Notes: generated from the sequence alone by a model not told the origin. Positions 1-8,527 are shown, counted from the stretch's first letter. The stretch is 64,000 bases of DNA from PFL42 sp963789825 (GCA_963789825.1 CAWBME010000006.1:372001-436000); one strand, 5' to 3'. Numbers and translations: made by a program.

Positions 1-318
1 GGCGAAGTTCAACAAGGCGGCCAGGGTGTCGACCTCAGCCGCCTGCTCGCGCAGCGTGATCACTTCCTGCTGCAGGCGTGCCACTTCGGCCTCCAGCTCA
101 GCGTTGCGCCCGCGCAGGGTGGCGACGTCGCCGGGGGAGGAGGCCAGGTCGCGCAGCGCCGCCAGGCGGGGGGCGATCGCCCCTTGCAGCGCCGCCAACG
201 GCCGAAGCGCTAGTCCCTCCACCGGGCGCAGGTAACCGGCCTGGCTGAGAATGAGCACGCTCAACGCCAGCAGGAGCAGGGAAGCGGTGATCAGCGCGCG
301 AGGGGAGAAGCGTGGCAT
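1..318 (-). CDS. mreC: Cell-shape protein MreC, N-terminal part
   Basis: Only the first 106 codons are inside the window; the frame runs open through base 1. I translated it from the minus strand. The protein starts MPRFSPRALITASL, has one hydrophobic membrane anchor at residues 8-26, and then a heptad-like stretch rich in Leu, Glu and Gln at about 70-100, which is the membrane anchor plus coiled coil of MreC. MreC is a membrane-anchored scaffold outside the cell membrane that links MreB to the wall-synthesis machinery. It lies 39 bases downstream of mreB on the same strand, the usual mreBC order. The beta-barrel domains lie outside the window, so the call rests on anchor, coiled coil and position. 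Confidence 0.85.
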   Translation of the reverse strand, partial: MPRFSPRALITASLLLLALSVLILSQAGYLRPVEGLALRPLAALQGAIAPRLAALRDLASSPGDVATLRGRNAELEAEVARLQQEVITLREQAAEVDTLAALLNFA

Positions 319-357
319 GCCTGACCGTAAGCCTGGACCTGTCGCTGGTCCACCGCG

Positions 358-1416
358 TCAGACTGTCGGCCGGTTGAGGCCGATCAGGAACTTGCGATTG
401 AGCTCGAGGTTCTCCAGGATCGCGCTGGCGCCGCGCACGACGCACGTCATCGGATCCTCGGCGACCCAGACGCGCATTCGCAGCTCGGACGACAGCCGCT
501 CTGCCATGCCCTGCAGCAGCGAGCCGCCGCCGGCCAGGCCGATGCCGCTGTCCATCAGGTCGGCCACGATCTCCGGCGGGACCTCGTCCAGGGCGTCCTT
601 GATCGTCTGGACGATGATGCGCACGGAACCGGAAAGCGCTTCGCGGACCTCCACCGAAGAGACCTCGACCGCCTCGGGTAGGCCGCTGACCAGGTTGCGC
701 CCACGCACGCTAGTCATCCGCTCCTCCTTCAGTGGGTAGGCCGACCCGATGGTGATCTTGACGCGCTCCGCCATCCGCTCACCGATGAGCAAGTTGTACT
801 TGTTACGCACGTAGGAGACGACGTCCTGATCCATCTCATCGCCGGCGACCCGCAGCGAGCGGGAGACCACGATCCCTCCCATGGAGAATACGGCGAGTTC
901 CGTGGTGCCGCCGCCGATGTCCACGATCATCGAGCCGTGCACTTCGCCCAGCGCGAGCCCCGCTCCCAAAGCGGCGGCGGTGGGCTCTTCGATCAGGAAC
1001 GCCTGGCGTGCGCCGGCTGCCATGGTGGCGTCATAGACTGCACGCTTCTCCACCTCGGTCGCCCCGCTCGGCACGCCGACAACCACCCTTGGCCGGGGAA
1101 TCGGGACGATGCTTTGTTCGTGGGCCTTGCCGATGAAGTATTCCAGCATGGCCTCGGTGATCTCGAACTCCGAGATAACCCCGTCCCGCAGCGGGCGCAG
1201 GGCGACCACATTGGCCGGCGTGCGGCCAACCATCTCTTTGGCCTCGGCGCCAATCGCCAGCGGCCGTTTGCTCTTCTTCTCGATCGCAACCCACGAGGGT
1301 TCGTTGATGACAATGCCCCTGCCGCGGACGCTGACCAGCGTGTTGGCGGTTCCCAGGTCAATTCCGATGTCCAGGGAAAACAGCCCTAGGAACCAGGTGA
1401 GCGGATTGACAGCCAA
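358..1416 (-). CDS. mreB: Rod-shape actin homologue MreB
   Basis: 352 residues, the normal MreB length. MreB is an ATP-binding bacterial actin that polymerises under the membrane and guides peptidoglycan synthesis. The actin-type phosphate-1 loop is DIGIDLGTANT (about residues 16-26), the phosphate-2 motif is DIGGGTTE, and the adenosine motif LAGGGSLL is near residue 295. The start is followed by MAVNPLTWFLGLFS, the usual hydrophobic N-terminal segment of MreB. It is the first gene of an mreB-mreC unit and is transcribed away from tilS, with an extended -10 element about 40 bases upstream. Confidence 0.97.
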   Translation of the reverse strand: MAVNPLTWFLGLFSLDIGIDLGTANTLVSVRGRGIVINEPSWVAIEKKSKRPLAIGAEAKEMVGRTPANVVALRPLRDGVISEFEITEAMLEYFIGKAHEQSIVPIPRPRVVVGVPSGATEVEKRAVYDATMAAGARQAFLIEEPTAAALGAGLALGEVHGSMIVDIGGGTTELAVFSMGGIVVSRSLRVAGDEMDQDVVSYVRNKYNLLIGERMAERVKITIGSAYPLKEERMTSVRGRNLVSGLPEAVEVSSVEVREALSGSVRIIVQTIKDALDEVPPEIVADLMDSGIGLAGGGSLLQGMAERLSSELRMRVWVAEDPMTCVVRGASAILENLELNRKFLIGLNRPTV

Positions 1417-1453
1417 CGCGAAGCCTCCGCCGCCGGATTGCGGGCGAAAAGGG

Positions 1454-1459
1454 ATTATA
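1454..1459 (-). promoter_or_regulatory. Extended -10 element of mreB
   Basis: On the minus strand the sequence reads ATGCTATAATCCC. The TATAAT is perfect and preceded by TGC, an extended -10. I see no TTGACA-like -35 at the right distance. The same GCTATAATC core precedes several other genes in this window. Confidence 0.6.
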
Positions 1460-1530
1460 GCATGGGGGTTCGGTGGCAGCCCTCGCCAGCGTTATGTCTA
1501 ATGGATCGCTAATCCATGCCGCCCGGGGAC

Positions 1531-1536
1531 TATAAT
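1531..1536 (+). promoter_or_regulatory. Candidate -10 element of tilS
   Basis: The plus strand reads GGGACTATAATCCCC. This perfect TATAAT lies inside the longest possible tilS reading frame (ATG at 1516). If it is the real promoter, translation must start downstream, at TTG 1546 (ten bases after the hexamer) or GTG 1567. Confidence 0.45.
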
Positions 1537-1545
1537 CCCCACGAC

Positions 1546-3054
1546 TTGGATACCTTCGTCCCCCGAGTGCATGACTTCATCACCCAGCGCCGGCTGCTCC
1601 AGCCCGCCAGCCGCGTGGTTGCGGCTGTCTCGGGCGGTGCGGACAGCATGGCGCTGCTCGACTGCCTACGCTCGCTGGGTTATTCGGTGGTTGTGGCCCA
1701 TCTCGATCACGGGATGCGCCCCGGAAGCTGGGACGAAGCCGAACAAGTGCTACGCCAGGCGGCCCAGAGGGGGGTCCCGGCGATTGCCGAGGCTTGCGTT
1801 GTGCCGAAAGCGGCTGCGCCCGGCGAGAACCTCGAAGCGGCGGCGCGCAGGCTGCGCTACGCCTTCCTGGCGCGGGTGGCTATGGAGACCGGCTCCGTGG
1901 CGGTCGCGACCGGCCACACCGCCGACGATCAGATCGAGACCTTCCTGCTTCACCTTCTGCGGGGAAGCGGAACCCAGGGGCTGCGCGGAATGCTCCCCGA
2001 GCAGCCGCTGAGTGGCGTTGTCGCGGGTGCCGCTGCCGCCGACATCCGCTTGGTCCGGCCGCTGCTATGCGTGTGGCGATCGGAGACGATCGACTTCTGC
2101 CGCCGAATGGGAACGGCCGTGATCGATGATCCGAGCAACCTGGATCGGGGCCTGCTGCGCAATCGGGTCCGTCACGAACTCGTCCCGCTGCTGGAGGGCT
2201 ACAACCCGCAGGTCCGCAAAGCGATCTACCGGGCAGCGCAGGCGGCCGCCGAAGCGCATGCCGCACTGTCGGAAGACGCTGCGCAGGCGTGGGCGCGGGT
2301 CGCCGTCCAGACGGAGGATGGAGTGCTGCTGCGGCTAGGGCCGCTGCATGCGCTCCCGGAGGCGGTACAGAAACTGAGTCTGCGCCGCGCCTTCAACGCC
2401 TGCGGCGGGGAGAGCGACCAGGCGGGCGCTGTCGAGCGGCTGCAGGGGCTTTGTGGGACTGCTCGCCCAGGGCATGTCGAGCTCGGGGGTGGGGTGGAGG
2501 CCTGGAGGACGCGCAGCTGTGTATTCGTGGTGCGCGCCGCGAATGGGCCGTGGGCTGGGTTCCCGCAGTGTGTGCGGCCCACTCCAGCCCCGCTGTTGGC
2601 TGGAAAGCGGAGCCGTCTGAGCCAGGGATGGTCGTTGACCTGCGAGCGCTTGGCCGCCCGGCGAGGGGTCCTGGCGAGGCTGCGGGAGGACATCGGCGCG
2701 CAGTCTGCCTGGCTGCCGGTTGGCCCCCATGCAGCTCCGCTCAGCGTGCGGCCTTGGCAAGAAGGGGACCGGATGCGTCTGTTCGGGACGGGTGGGACGG
2801 TCAAGGTAGCCGATTTGCTGGCGAGGGCTCAGGTGCCACCGCCAGCCCGCCGGGCATGGCCAGTGGTGCTGCTCGGCGGCGAAGTTGCCTGGATCCCCGG
2901 GGTTAAGCGCGGCGAGCTGTGTCGGGTAACGCCCTCCGCCCGGAAGTCTGCTGCACGTGTCGCTGGTCGTGCCGCGCGGCAAACCCATCTGGCTCGACTG
3001 CAATGGGGCACTCGGCGTTTGACTCGGCCGGTGCTCTTTGCTAGAATGCCGTGA
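1546..3054 (+). CDS. tilS: tRNA(Ile)-lysidine synthase TilS
   Basis: TilS converts C34 of the tRNA-Ile that reads AUA into lysidine, using ATP and lysine. The PP-loop SGGADS is about 35 residues from the start, followed by AHLDHG and TGHTADDQIETFLL, all typical of TilS. The C-terminal part (about residues 400-470) resembles the TilS C-terminal domain (SVRPWQEGDRM). Length is about 500 residues, long for TilS but within range. The frame is open from ATG 1516, but a perfect TATAAT at 1531-1536 sits inside that version; TTG 1546 fits the spacing seen at other possible leaderless genes here, and GTG 1567 is also possible. Start uncertain, function secure. Confidence 0.92.
   Translation: MDTFVPRVHDFITQRRLLQPASRVVAAVSGGADSMALLDCLRSLGYSVVVAHLDHGMRPGSWDEAEQVLRQAAQRGVPAIAEACVVPKAAAPGENLEAAARRLRYAFLARVAMETGSVAVATGHTADDQIETFLLHLLRGSGTQGLRGMLPEQPLSGVVAGAAAADIRLVRPLLCVWRSETIDFCRRMGTAVIDDPSNLDRGLLRNRVRHELVPLLEGYNPQVRKAIYRAAQAAAEAHAALSEDAAQAWARVAVQTEDGVLLRLGPLHALPEAVQKLSLRRAFNACGGESDQAGAVERLQGLCGTARPGHVELGGGVEAWRTRSCVFVVRAANGPWAGFPQCVRPTPAPLLAGKRSRLSQGWSLTCERLAARRGVLARLREDIGAQSAWLPVGPHAAPLSVRPWQEGDRMRLFGTGGTVKVADLLARAQVPPPARRAWPVVLLGGEVAWIPGVKRGELCRVTPSARKSAARVAGRAARQTHLARLQWGTRRLTRPVLFARMP
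3019..3047 (+). promoter_or_regulatory. Promoter of the glnA leader RNA
   Basis: TTGACT (3019-3024), a 17-base spacer, then TAGAAT (3042-3047) preceded by TTTGC. This is a close match to a vegetative promoter, and it lies in the last codons of tilS. The predicted RNA start is near 3054, just where the hairpin-rich leader begins. Confidence 0.7.
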
Positions 3055-3377
3055 GCCTTCGGGCGACAACTGAATAGGGAGACCAGCGTATGGGTCTCGG
3101 CCGCGGGCCGAGATCACGAGGTGGAGGTTCCTCGCCGGGTGGCGAGGCTAACCCCGGGGAACCGGGGGAAAATCGATCCTTCAGCGGATGCCTCCAAGCC
3201 GGCCACCGGCTTTCCTTCTCCCTTCCGAGCAAGTCGGCGCGTAAATCCGGCTGGTGACAGCCGGGACAACCGAGCCGACAGTGGACCGGCCTGGCATTGC
3301 CTGGCCTGTGCTATGGAAGGGGCGGAGCCGTTGGCAGTTGACCGGCGGGCACGCCCTGGGCGTGCCCGTTTTGCTTT
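3054..3377 (+). ncRNA. Unassigned structured leader RNA or small RNA upstream of glnA
   Basis: There is no gene in these 324 bases, but they fold strongly. Perfect helices I can see: 3095-3102 with 3106-3113 (8 bp); 3130-3136 with 3141-3147 (7 bp); 3152-3157 with 3162-3167 closed by a GGAA tetraloop; 3196-3202 with 3206-3212 (7 bp); 3247-3252 with 3259-3264, itself enclosed by 3233-3238 with 3274-3279; and 3288-3296 with 3298-3306 (one mismatch). CAACTG (3067-3072) pairs with CAGTTG (3335-3340) and would close the whole domain. An alternative helix, 3079-3084 with 3093-3098, excludes the first hairpin. The unit starts at a good promoter and ends at an intrinsic terminator before glnA. I found none of the signature sequences of RNase P RNA, tmRNA, SRP RNA, or the T-box, cobalamin, TPP, lysine or c-di-AMP elements. 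Confidence 0.6.
3346..3377 (+). terminator. Intrinsic terminator before glnA
   Basis: CGGGCACGCCC (3346-3356) pairs perfectly with GGGCGTGCCCG (3358-3368) and is followed by TTTTGCTTT. It lies about 50 bases upstream of the glnA start codon, so it either ends a separate small RNA or is an attenuator controlling glnA. Confidence 0.85.
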
Positions 3378-3428
3378 CCGGGCTGCGTGGGGAACAAGCC
3401 GGATCCATCCAATTCGTGGAGGGCGATG

Positions 3429-4763
3429 ATGAGCAACGAAGTGCTTCGACGGGTCGCGGAAGACAAGGTCAAGTTCGTCTGCTTGCAGTTCACCGATGTG
3501 ACCGGCGCCGTGAAGAGCGTCGATCTGCCGGTTGCGCAGTTGGAGACAGCCCTCGAAGACGGGGTTTGGTTCGACGGATCCTCCGTCGAGGGCTTCGCCA
3601 GAATTCAAGAAAGCGATATGCGGCTGCTGCCCGACGCGACGACCTATGCCGTGCTTCCCTGGAGCGACCCCGAGCGTCGGAGGGCGAGGCTGTTCTGCGA
3701 CATCTTCCGCCCCGACGGCGTGCCGTTCGCCGGCGATCCACGCGGCCTGCTCAAGCGCGCCACGGAGTCCATCCGCCAGCGTGGGTGGGAGTTCAACGTC
3801 GGCCCGGAGCCAGAGTTCTTCCTGCTGCGCAAGAATGGGCAGACCATGATCCACCCGGTTCCGCACGATGTAGGAGGCTACTTCGACTTCTCCGCCAGTG
3901 ATGAGGCCCAGCGTGTTCGGGCGGAGCTGATGCTGGCGCTGGAGGGCATGGGCCTGGAGGTCGAGACCGGGCACCATGAAGTGGCGCTGGGACAGCACGA
4001 GATCGACTTCCGCTACACCGATGCTGTGCGGGCGGCCGACAATGTGATCACGCTCAAGTACACCGTCAAGGCCCTGGCCGCCAAGCACGACCTGGTGGCG
4101 ACATTCATGCCCAAGCCGATCTTCGGCATGAATGGGTCAGGAATGCACTGTCACCAGTCGATCTTCGACCCGCGCGGCAAGAACTTGTTCTATGACCGGG
4201 CAGATGAGTTCAACCTGTCGCAGCTGGCCTATCAGTTCGTCGCCGGGCAGCTCGAGCATGCGCGCGCCTTGTCGGCCGTCGTCGCACCGACCGTCAACTC
4301 TTACAAGCGGATCGTCCCAGGGTATGAGGCGCCGGTGTACGTGTGCTGGGCGCAGATCAATCGCTCGGCGCTGATCCGGATCCCGCGCCATATGGATGAG
4401 CGGTCGAAGGCCACGCGCGCCGAGCTGCGCTGTCCCGATCCATCCTGCAATCCCTACCTGGCCTTCACCGCGATGCTGGCGGCCGGAGTGGATGGCGTCG
4501 ATCGCAAGCTGACATGCCCCCCGCCGGTCAACAACCTGAATATCTACGAGATGTCGGAAGCGGAGCTGGAGGGAATGGGGATCCGCCAGCTGCCAGGATC
4601 GCTCGCCGAAGCCCTGGACGAGCTGGAAGGCGACACCGTGGTTAGATCGGGGCTGGGCGCCGAGGCGCTCGAGGCGTTCGTGCGCGCCAAGCGCACCGAG
4701 TGGGATACCTACCGCACGCGTGTGACCGACTGGGAGGTCAGCGCCTACCTCGAGACGGCTTGA
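3429..4763 (+). CDS. glnA: Glutamine synthetase, type I
   Basis: Joins ammonia to glutamate with ATP to make glutamine, the main entry of nitrogen into the cell. 444 residues, as in the shorter GSI-alpha class. Visible motifs: WFDGSSVEGF near residue 55, GPEPEFF, the ATP-binding NGSGMHCHQS, and the glutamate loop SYKRIVPGYEAP. The region that carries the adenylylated tyrosine in enteric enzymes reads NIYEMSEAE, like the Gram-positive type, so control by adenylylation is unlikely. GGAGGG at 3418-3423 sets the start at ATG 3429; ATG 3426 is too close. It is preceded by a structured leader with a terminator, so control by attenuation is plausible but unproven. Confidence 0.97.
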   Translation: MSNEVLRRVAEDKVKFVCLQFTDVTGAVKSVDLPVAQLETALEDGVWFDGSSVEGFARIQESDMRLLPDATTYAVLPWSDPERRRARLFCDIFRPDGVPFAGDPRGLLKRATESIRQRGWEFNVGPEPEFFLLRKNGQTMIHPVPHDVGGYFDFSASDEAQRVRAELMLALEGMGLEVETGHHEVALGQHEIDFRYTDAVRAADNVITLKYTVKALAAKHDLVATFMPKPIFGMNGSGMHCHQSIFDPRGKNLFYDRADEFNLSQLAYQFVAGQLEHARALSAVVAPTVNSYKRIVPGYEAPVYVCWAQINRSALIRIPRHMDERSKATRAELRCPDPSCNPYLAFTAMLAAGVDGVDRKLTCPPPVNNLNIYEMSEAELEGMGIRQLPGSLAEALDELEGDTVVRSGLGAEALEAFVRAKRTEWDTYRTRVTDWEVSAYLETA

Positions 4764-4848
4764 GATCGGAGGCCGGGCAGATGGCCGCCACGGCAGAAAG
4801 CCGCGACAGGCTTGGCTGCCACGGCGAGGAGCAGCCGGGAGCTAGCTG

Positions 4849-5799
4849 CTAGTCGCTGATCGCTTCCTTCCGCTCGCGGATGCGCAGGCGGGTGCGGCAG
4901 TAGGTGCATTCGCCCGGCGCAGTGGTCGGCTGGCCGCAGGTGGCGCAGGCGTGCAGCTCGGGATGCGGCTGTGCGCCGTCGGATTGGGCGAAAGCGCCGG
5001 CTTGGCGTGCCCGCAGGAATGACAAGTAGAAGGAGAGCTTGGCGCCAGGACGCTGCGCTTCCAGGCGGTTGAGCAGGTCCTTGTGCACCAAATTGGTTGA
5101 GCCCTCGGCGTGCGGGCATTCGTCGTAGACGTAGTCGATCTCGCGCAGCAGCGCGTAGGCTGCCGTCTCGCGCTCGAGCAGCCGGGCAAACGGCTTGACC
5201 TTGCGGGCGAACCCGGTCTGCGCCTCCAAGGCGGGGGCTTGCCGCCCGAGATAGCCTGTCGACCAGCTCAGCGTGTTGCCGAACAAGACTGCCACCTCGT
5301 CGTCCAGGTTGTGGCCCGTGGCCAGCACGTCGTAGCCACCTTCGAGCGCCATGCGGTTCATCTCGTGACGCTTGGTGAGACCGCACACGGAGCACGGCTT
5401 CTGCTGGCCGCGATGGGTCAGGCGTGCGGCTTCGGGAATACTGGCGCCCAACTCTGCCGGGACATCGACGGTGTGCAAGCGAAGACCGCGGCCCTCGGCG
5501 AACGAGCGGCAGCGGGCGAGCGATTGGTCGGAGTAGGCGACTCCGCCGTCGATCCCCAAGCCGATGTACAGCCCCTCCGCCGAGTAGCCGAGCCGGGACA
5601 GAACGTCCCACAGGCCGAGCGAGTCCTTGCCGCCGGACACGGCCACGAGCACGCGGTCGCTTGGGGAGAACATGCGGTAGCGCTCGATGGCGCGCTGGGT
5701 CTGTTCGGGAATCCACTCCAGAAAGTGGGGCCCACACAGCGCCAGCCGGTGATTGCGCATGTTGATGGCGGCGGTGGCGCCGCACTTGCGGCACTTCAT
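4849..5799 (-). CDS. ttuA: TtuA/NcsA-type tRNA 2-thiolation enzyme
   Basis: ATP-dependent tRNA thiolase. Members of this family adenylate a tRNA uridine (U54 in Thermus, U34 in archaea and eukaryotes) and insert sulfur delivered by a ubiquitin-like carrier. Visible: an N-terminal zinc site (C3, C6, then C22 and H25), the PP-loop SGGKDS at 55-60, C136 and C139 in PCSVCG, C228 in DECPH, and a C-terminal CxxC pair of pairs. The three central cysteines sit where Thermus TtuA binds its 4Fe-4S cluster. Its ATG overlaps the stop codon of the upstream ubiquitin-like gene, so carrier and enzyme are translationally coupled. The tRNA position modified cannot be read from sequence. Confidence 0.88.
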   Translation of the reverse strand: MKCRKCGATAAINMRNHRLALCGPHFLEWIPEQTQRAIERYRMFSPSDRVLVAVSGGKDSLGLWDVLSRLGYSAEGLYIGLGIDGGVAYSDQSLARCRSFAEGRGLRLHTVDVPAELGASIPEAARLTHRGQQKPCSVCGLTKRHEMNRMALEGGYDVLATGHNLDDEVAVLFGNTLSWSTGYLGRQAPALEAQTGFARKVKPFARLLERETAAYALLREIDYVYDECPHAEGSTNLVHKDLLNRLEAQRPGAKLSFYLSFLRARQAGAFAQSDGAQPHPELHACATCGQPTTAPGECTYCRTRLRIRERKEAISD

Positions 5800-6002
5800 G
5801 GGCTTGCCGCCCCGCCCGAGATGACTGCGATCAGGCGGATGACCTCGCCCTCCTCCAGGATCACGTCGTCCGTGATCAGTTGGCCCTGTCGCGTCAGCAG
5901 AACAGTCTCCGGCGGAATGTCGAGGCGCAGCAATGCGTCGCGCACGGTCATTCCGTGCCGCACCTCGTATTGTTTGTCGCGCAAGGTGAGTGTGGCGGTC
6001 AT
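5796..6002 (-). CDS. ttuB: Ubiquitin-like sulfur carrier, TtuB/ThiS/MoaD family
   Basis: A 68-residue beta-grasp protein, probably the sulfur donor for the TtuA-like thiolase encoded immediately downstream (4-base ATGA overlap). These carriers are activated at a C-terminal Gly-Gly and carry a thiocarboxylate. Here the di-glycine is followed by four more residues (SGGAASP), so as encoded it cannot be activated unless trimmed. I chose ATG 6002 because AGGA lies eight bases upstream; the earlier ATG at 6023 lacks a ribosome site. Family call from size, fold-type pattern, di-glycine and operon partner. Confidence 0.8.
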   Translation of the reverse strand: MTATLTLRDKQYEVRHGMTVRDALLRLDIPPETVLLTRQGQLITDDVILEEGEVIRLIAVISGGAASP

Positions 6003-6125
6003 CTGGTTGTTCCTACGACGCATTGTACCGTAGCCGATTGTGCAGAAAGGGGCGAATGAACGCAGCAGGGGGGGCGTTTGCTCCGCGTACGCGGCGGACG
6101 GACTTGCCTGCCGCGCGCGTAAGGG

Positions 6126-7034
6126 TCAGCGATCCTGGGTAGCAGACTGGCGCTCGGCCGCGCGCAGCGCCTGGAAGGCGCTGAGCGCGACTTCGATCAT
6201 GTGGGTCTCGGGTTCGCGTGTGGTCAGGGCTTGCAGCCCGAGGTTGGGCAGCAGGAGCAGTTGCGCCCACCAGGCGTGCTGGTGCCGACCGGTCCAGCGT
6301 ATGTATTCGTAGGCCAGCCCGGCAACAACTGGAATGAGCAGGATGCGGCTGAGCAGGCGCAGGCCGATCGGCATCGGCCCGAGGAGGGCAAACAACAGGA
6401 TCGAGAAGACGACCACGGTCAACAAGAACGCCGTGCCGCAGCGGGCGTGCTGGCGGGGGAACCTGGCGATGCTCTCCGGCGTCATCTCGCGATCGTTGGC
6501 CTCGAAGGCGTTAATCGTCTTGTGCTCGGCGCCATGGTAGGCGTAGACCCGGCGGATCTCGGGGACGGTTCCAATGGCGGCGACGTAGCCGATCAGCAAG
6601 CCCAGGCGCAGCGCTCCTTCGACGAGGGCGGTGAGCCAGTGGGGCGTGGCCAGCAGCCGCTCGACGCCGTAGGCCGCGCCAGCAGGCAGGGCAAAGAAGA
6701 TCAGCAAGGCAAATCCAAGCGATGCAACCAACGTCCCGGCCATCGTCTTGCGATCGATCACTTGCTGCTGGCCGGTCTGTACATCGGCCGAGAACGAGAG
6801 GGCCCGGTAGCCGAGGGAAAGCGAATCCCACAACACGATCAGCCCACGGACCAAGGGAAGCCGCAGCGGGCGCTCCCTCCCGCTAGAGGGGACTTGAAGC
6901 TGATCGAGGACGATCTTGTCGTCCGGGGCGCGCACCGCCACGGCGCATTGATGGCGGCCGCGCATCATCACCCCTTCGAGGACGGCCTGGCCCCCGTAGA
7001 GGGAGGCCGGGGTGGAGGTCGTCGGATCGCTCAT
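6126..7034 (-). CDS. DUF1385 (YqhQ-like) membrane protein
   Basis: 302 residues with the family signature GGQAVLEGVMMRG near the N-terminus and several hydrophobic segments (about residues 85-105, 120-150, 205-240). A second family-typical stretch, YHGAEHKTINAFE, follows the middle membrane segments. The function of DUF1385 proteins is unknown, although they are widespread in Firmicutes and Chloroflexota. The gene lies between ttuB and the M20 peptidase on the same strand, with nine bases separating it from the peptidase stop codon. About 120 bases without a gene separate it from ttuB. Confidence 0.9.
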   Translation of the reverse strand: MSDPTTSTPASLYGGQAVLEGVMMRGRHQCAVAVRAPDDKIVLDQLQVPSSGRERPLRLPLVRGLIVLWDSLSLGYRALSFSADVQTGQQQVIDRKTMAGTLVASLGFALLIFFALPAGAAYGVERLLATPHWLTALVEGALRLGLLIGYVAAIGTVPEIRRVYAYHGAEHKTINAFEANDREMTPESIARFPRQHARCGTAFLLTVVVFSILLFALLGPMPIGLRLLSRILLIPVVAGLAYEYIRWTGRHQHAWWAQLLLLPNLGLQALTTREPETHMIEVALSAFQALRAAERQSATQDR

Positions 7035-7043
7035 GCTGCAGCG

Positions 7044-8418
7044 CTACCGAGCGATCTCTTCGTAGAACCGAACATAGGTCTCGACCCCGTTGTGGAAGGT
7101 GGGTACATGCTGCTTCTCATTCGGCGCGTGCAGGTTGTCATCCGGGAGCCCGAACCCGAGCATCATACTGTCCACTCCCAGCAGTTCCTTGATGTGGCCG
7201 ACAACGGGCACCGAACCGCCTGTGCGCGCATACAGCGGGGCTTTGCCCCACACGTTGTGCAGTGCGCGCGCGGCGGCCGCGACCGGCGCCGAGTCCATGT
7301 CGATGACCGAGGGACGGCAGCTGGCGTGTTCGATGATCCCCCAGGTCACCGTCGGAGGCATGTGCTGGCGCAGGTAGGTCTCCAAGGAAGCGCGTATGGC
7401 CTGAGGATCCTGGTCTGGCACCAAGCGCATCGACACCTTGGCCATGGCCTTGGCCGGTAGAACGGTCTTCGAGCCCTCTCCGGTGAAGCCGCTCAGCAGT
7501 CCGTTGACGTCCAGTGTGGGGCGGGCGCTGGCGCGCTCGGTCGAACTGTAAGCCGGCTTCGCCGGCGAGCTGGGGCGCGCCGGTCTGGGCCAGCCACCAC
7601 GCCTCGTCCGTTGGCAGCTTGGCCATCTCTTGCCGGTCGCGGGCGCTGAGTGGGCGGACGGCGTCGTAGAAGCCCGGCAACTGGATCACGCCCTGCGCAT
7701 CCCGCATCCCGGCGATCACCTGGCAGAGGACCAGCGCCGGGTTGTCGACCGCGCCGCCGAATCCGCCCGAGTGCATGTCGGTGGACGGCCCTTGGACGGT
7801 TATCTCGAAGTAGGCGAGGCCTCGCAGCGCGAGCGTCAGGGCGGGCGTGTCCGCCGCCAGGATGCCCGAGTCGCCGTTCAGGCAGAAGTCGCTCTTGAGC
7901 AACGCCTGGTTCTGCTGGATGAAGGCCGGCAGACTGGGCGAGCCGATCTCCTCCTCGCCCTCAAGCATGATCTTGAGATTGACGGGTAGGTCACCGGTGT
8001 GCAGGATGGCCTCGACGGCGCTCAGATGCGCCATCACCTGGCCCTTCATGTCCGAGGCGCCGCGAGCATACAGGTTGTCGCCCTCGACCACGGGATCGAA
8101 CGGGTCGGTTCGCCACAAGCCGATCGGGTCGGTTGGCTGGACATCATAGTGTCCGTAGAACAGGATCGTCTGCGCTGATGGGCCGGCCTTCATCCACTCG
8201 GCATACACCACCGGATGGCGTGCCGTCGGTAGGATGCGGGCGCCGTCAAACCCAAGCGCCTGCAGCCGTTGGACAAGCCATTCCGCCGCGCGCTGCATGT
8301 CCGGGATGTGCTCCGGCAGAGTCGAGACCGAGGGGATGCGCAGCAGTTCCGTCAGGGATTGGAGCGATCGCTCGCGGTTCTTGCGGGCGAAGGCAATGGC
8401 GTCGTCGTAGCGGCTCAT
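7044..8418 (-). CDS. M20 family metallodipeptidase, frameshifted
   Basis: A zinc-dependent dipeptidase or amidohydrolase of the M20 family. The N-terminal frame (start ATG 8418) carries FYGHYDVQP (metal-binding H and catalytic D), RGASDMKG, and the general-base motif MLEGEEEIGS; the dimerisation domain follows. At about 7550-7551 (TT on the minus strand where one T is expected) the frame breaks, and the rest continues one frame over as YSSTERASARP to MAKVSMRLVPDQ and on to the stop at 7044. Both halves align to one protein of about 457 residues. The inserted base is more likely a sequencing indel than decay, because both halves remain well conserved. SD GGGAG lies ahead of ATG 8418. Confidence 0.88.
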
Positions 8419-8521
8419 TCGTCAGAGCTCCCTTCGAATGCGTAGTGGGTGGGCAGGCCTGGGCTTGGCCGATCCCGGGGCGGCGAGCCGAAGGCGCGCG
8501 CTGTCCGGCGGCGGCCAAGCC

Positions 8522-8527
8522 ATTATA
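8522..8527 (-). promoter_or_regulatory. Candidate -10 element for the M20 peptidase
   Basis: The minus strand reads AGGCTATAATGG, about 100 bases upstream of the start codon. The core is the GCTATAAT motif seen before mreB, hisS and others. Confidence 0.45.

Noticed and set aside
3054..3377. RNase P RNA, tmRNA or SRP RNA at the glnA leader
   Set aside because: The conserved segments (for example GAGGAAAGTCC of RNase P, the tRNA-like 3' end of tmRNA, the GGAAG.AGCAGCC motif of SRP RNA) are not present on either strand.
3114..4088. Long open frame opposite glnA (324 residues)
   Set aside because: It lies on the complement of a clear glutamine synthetase, has a composition typical of antisense frames, and shows no motif.
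6201..7460. A 419-residue plus-strand open frame across the DUF1385 and M20 genes
   Set aside because: Gln/Gly/Arg-rich shadow of two recognisable minus-strand genes.
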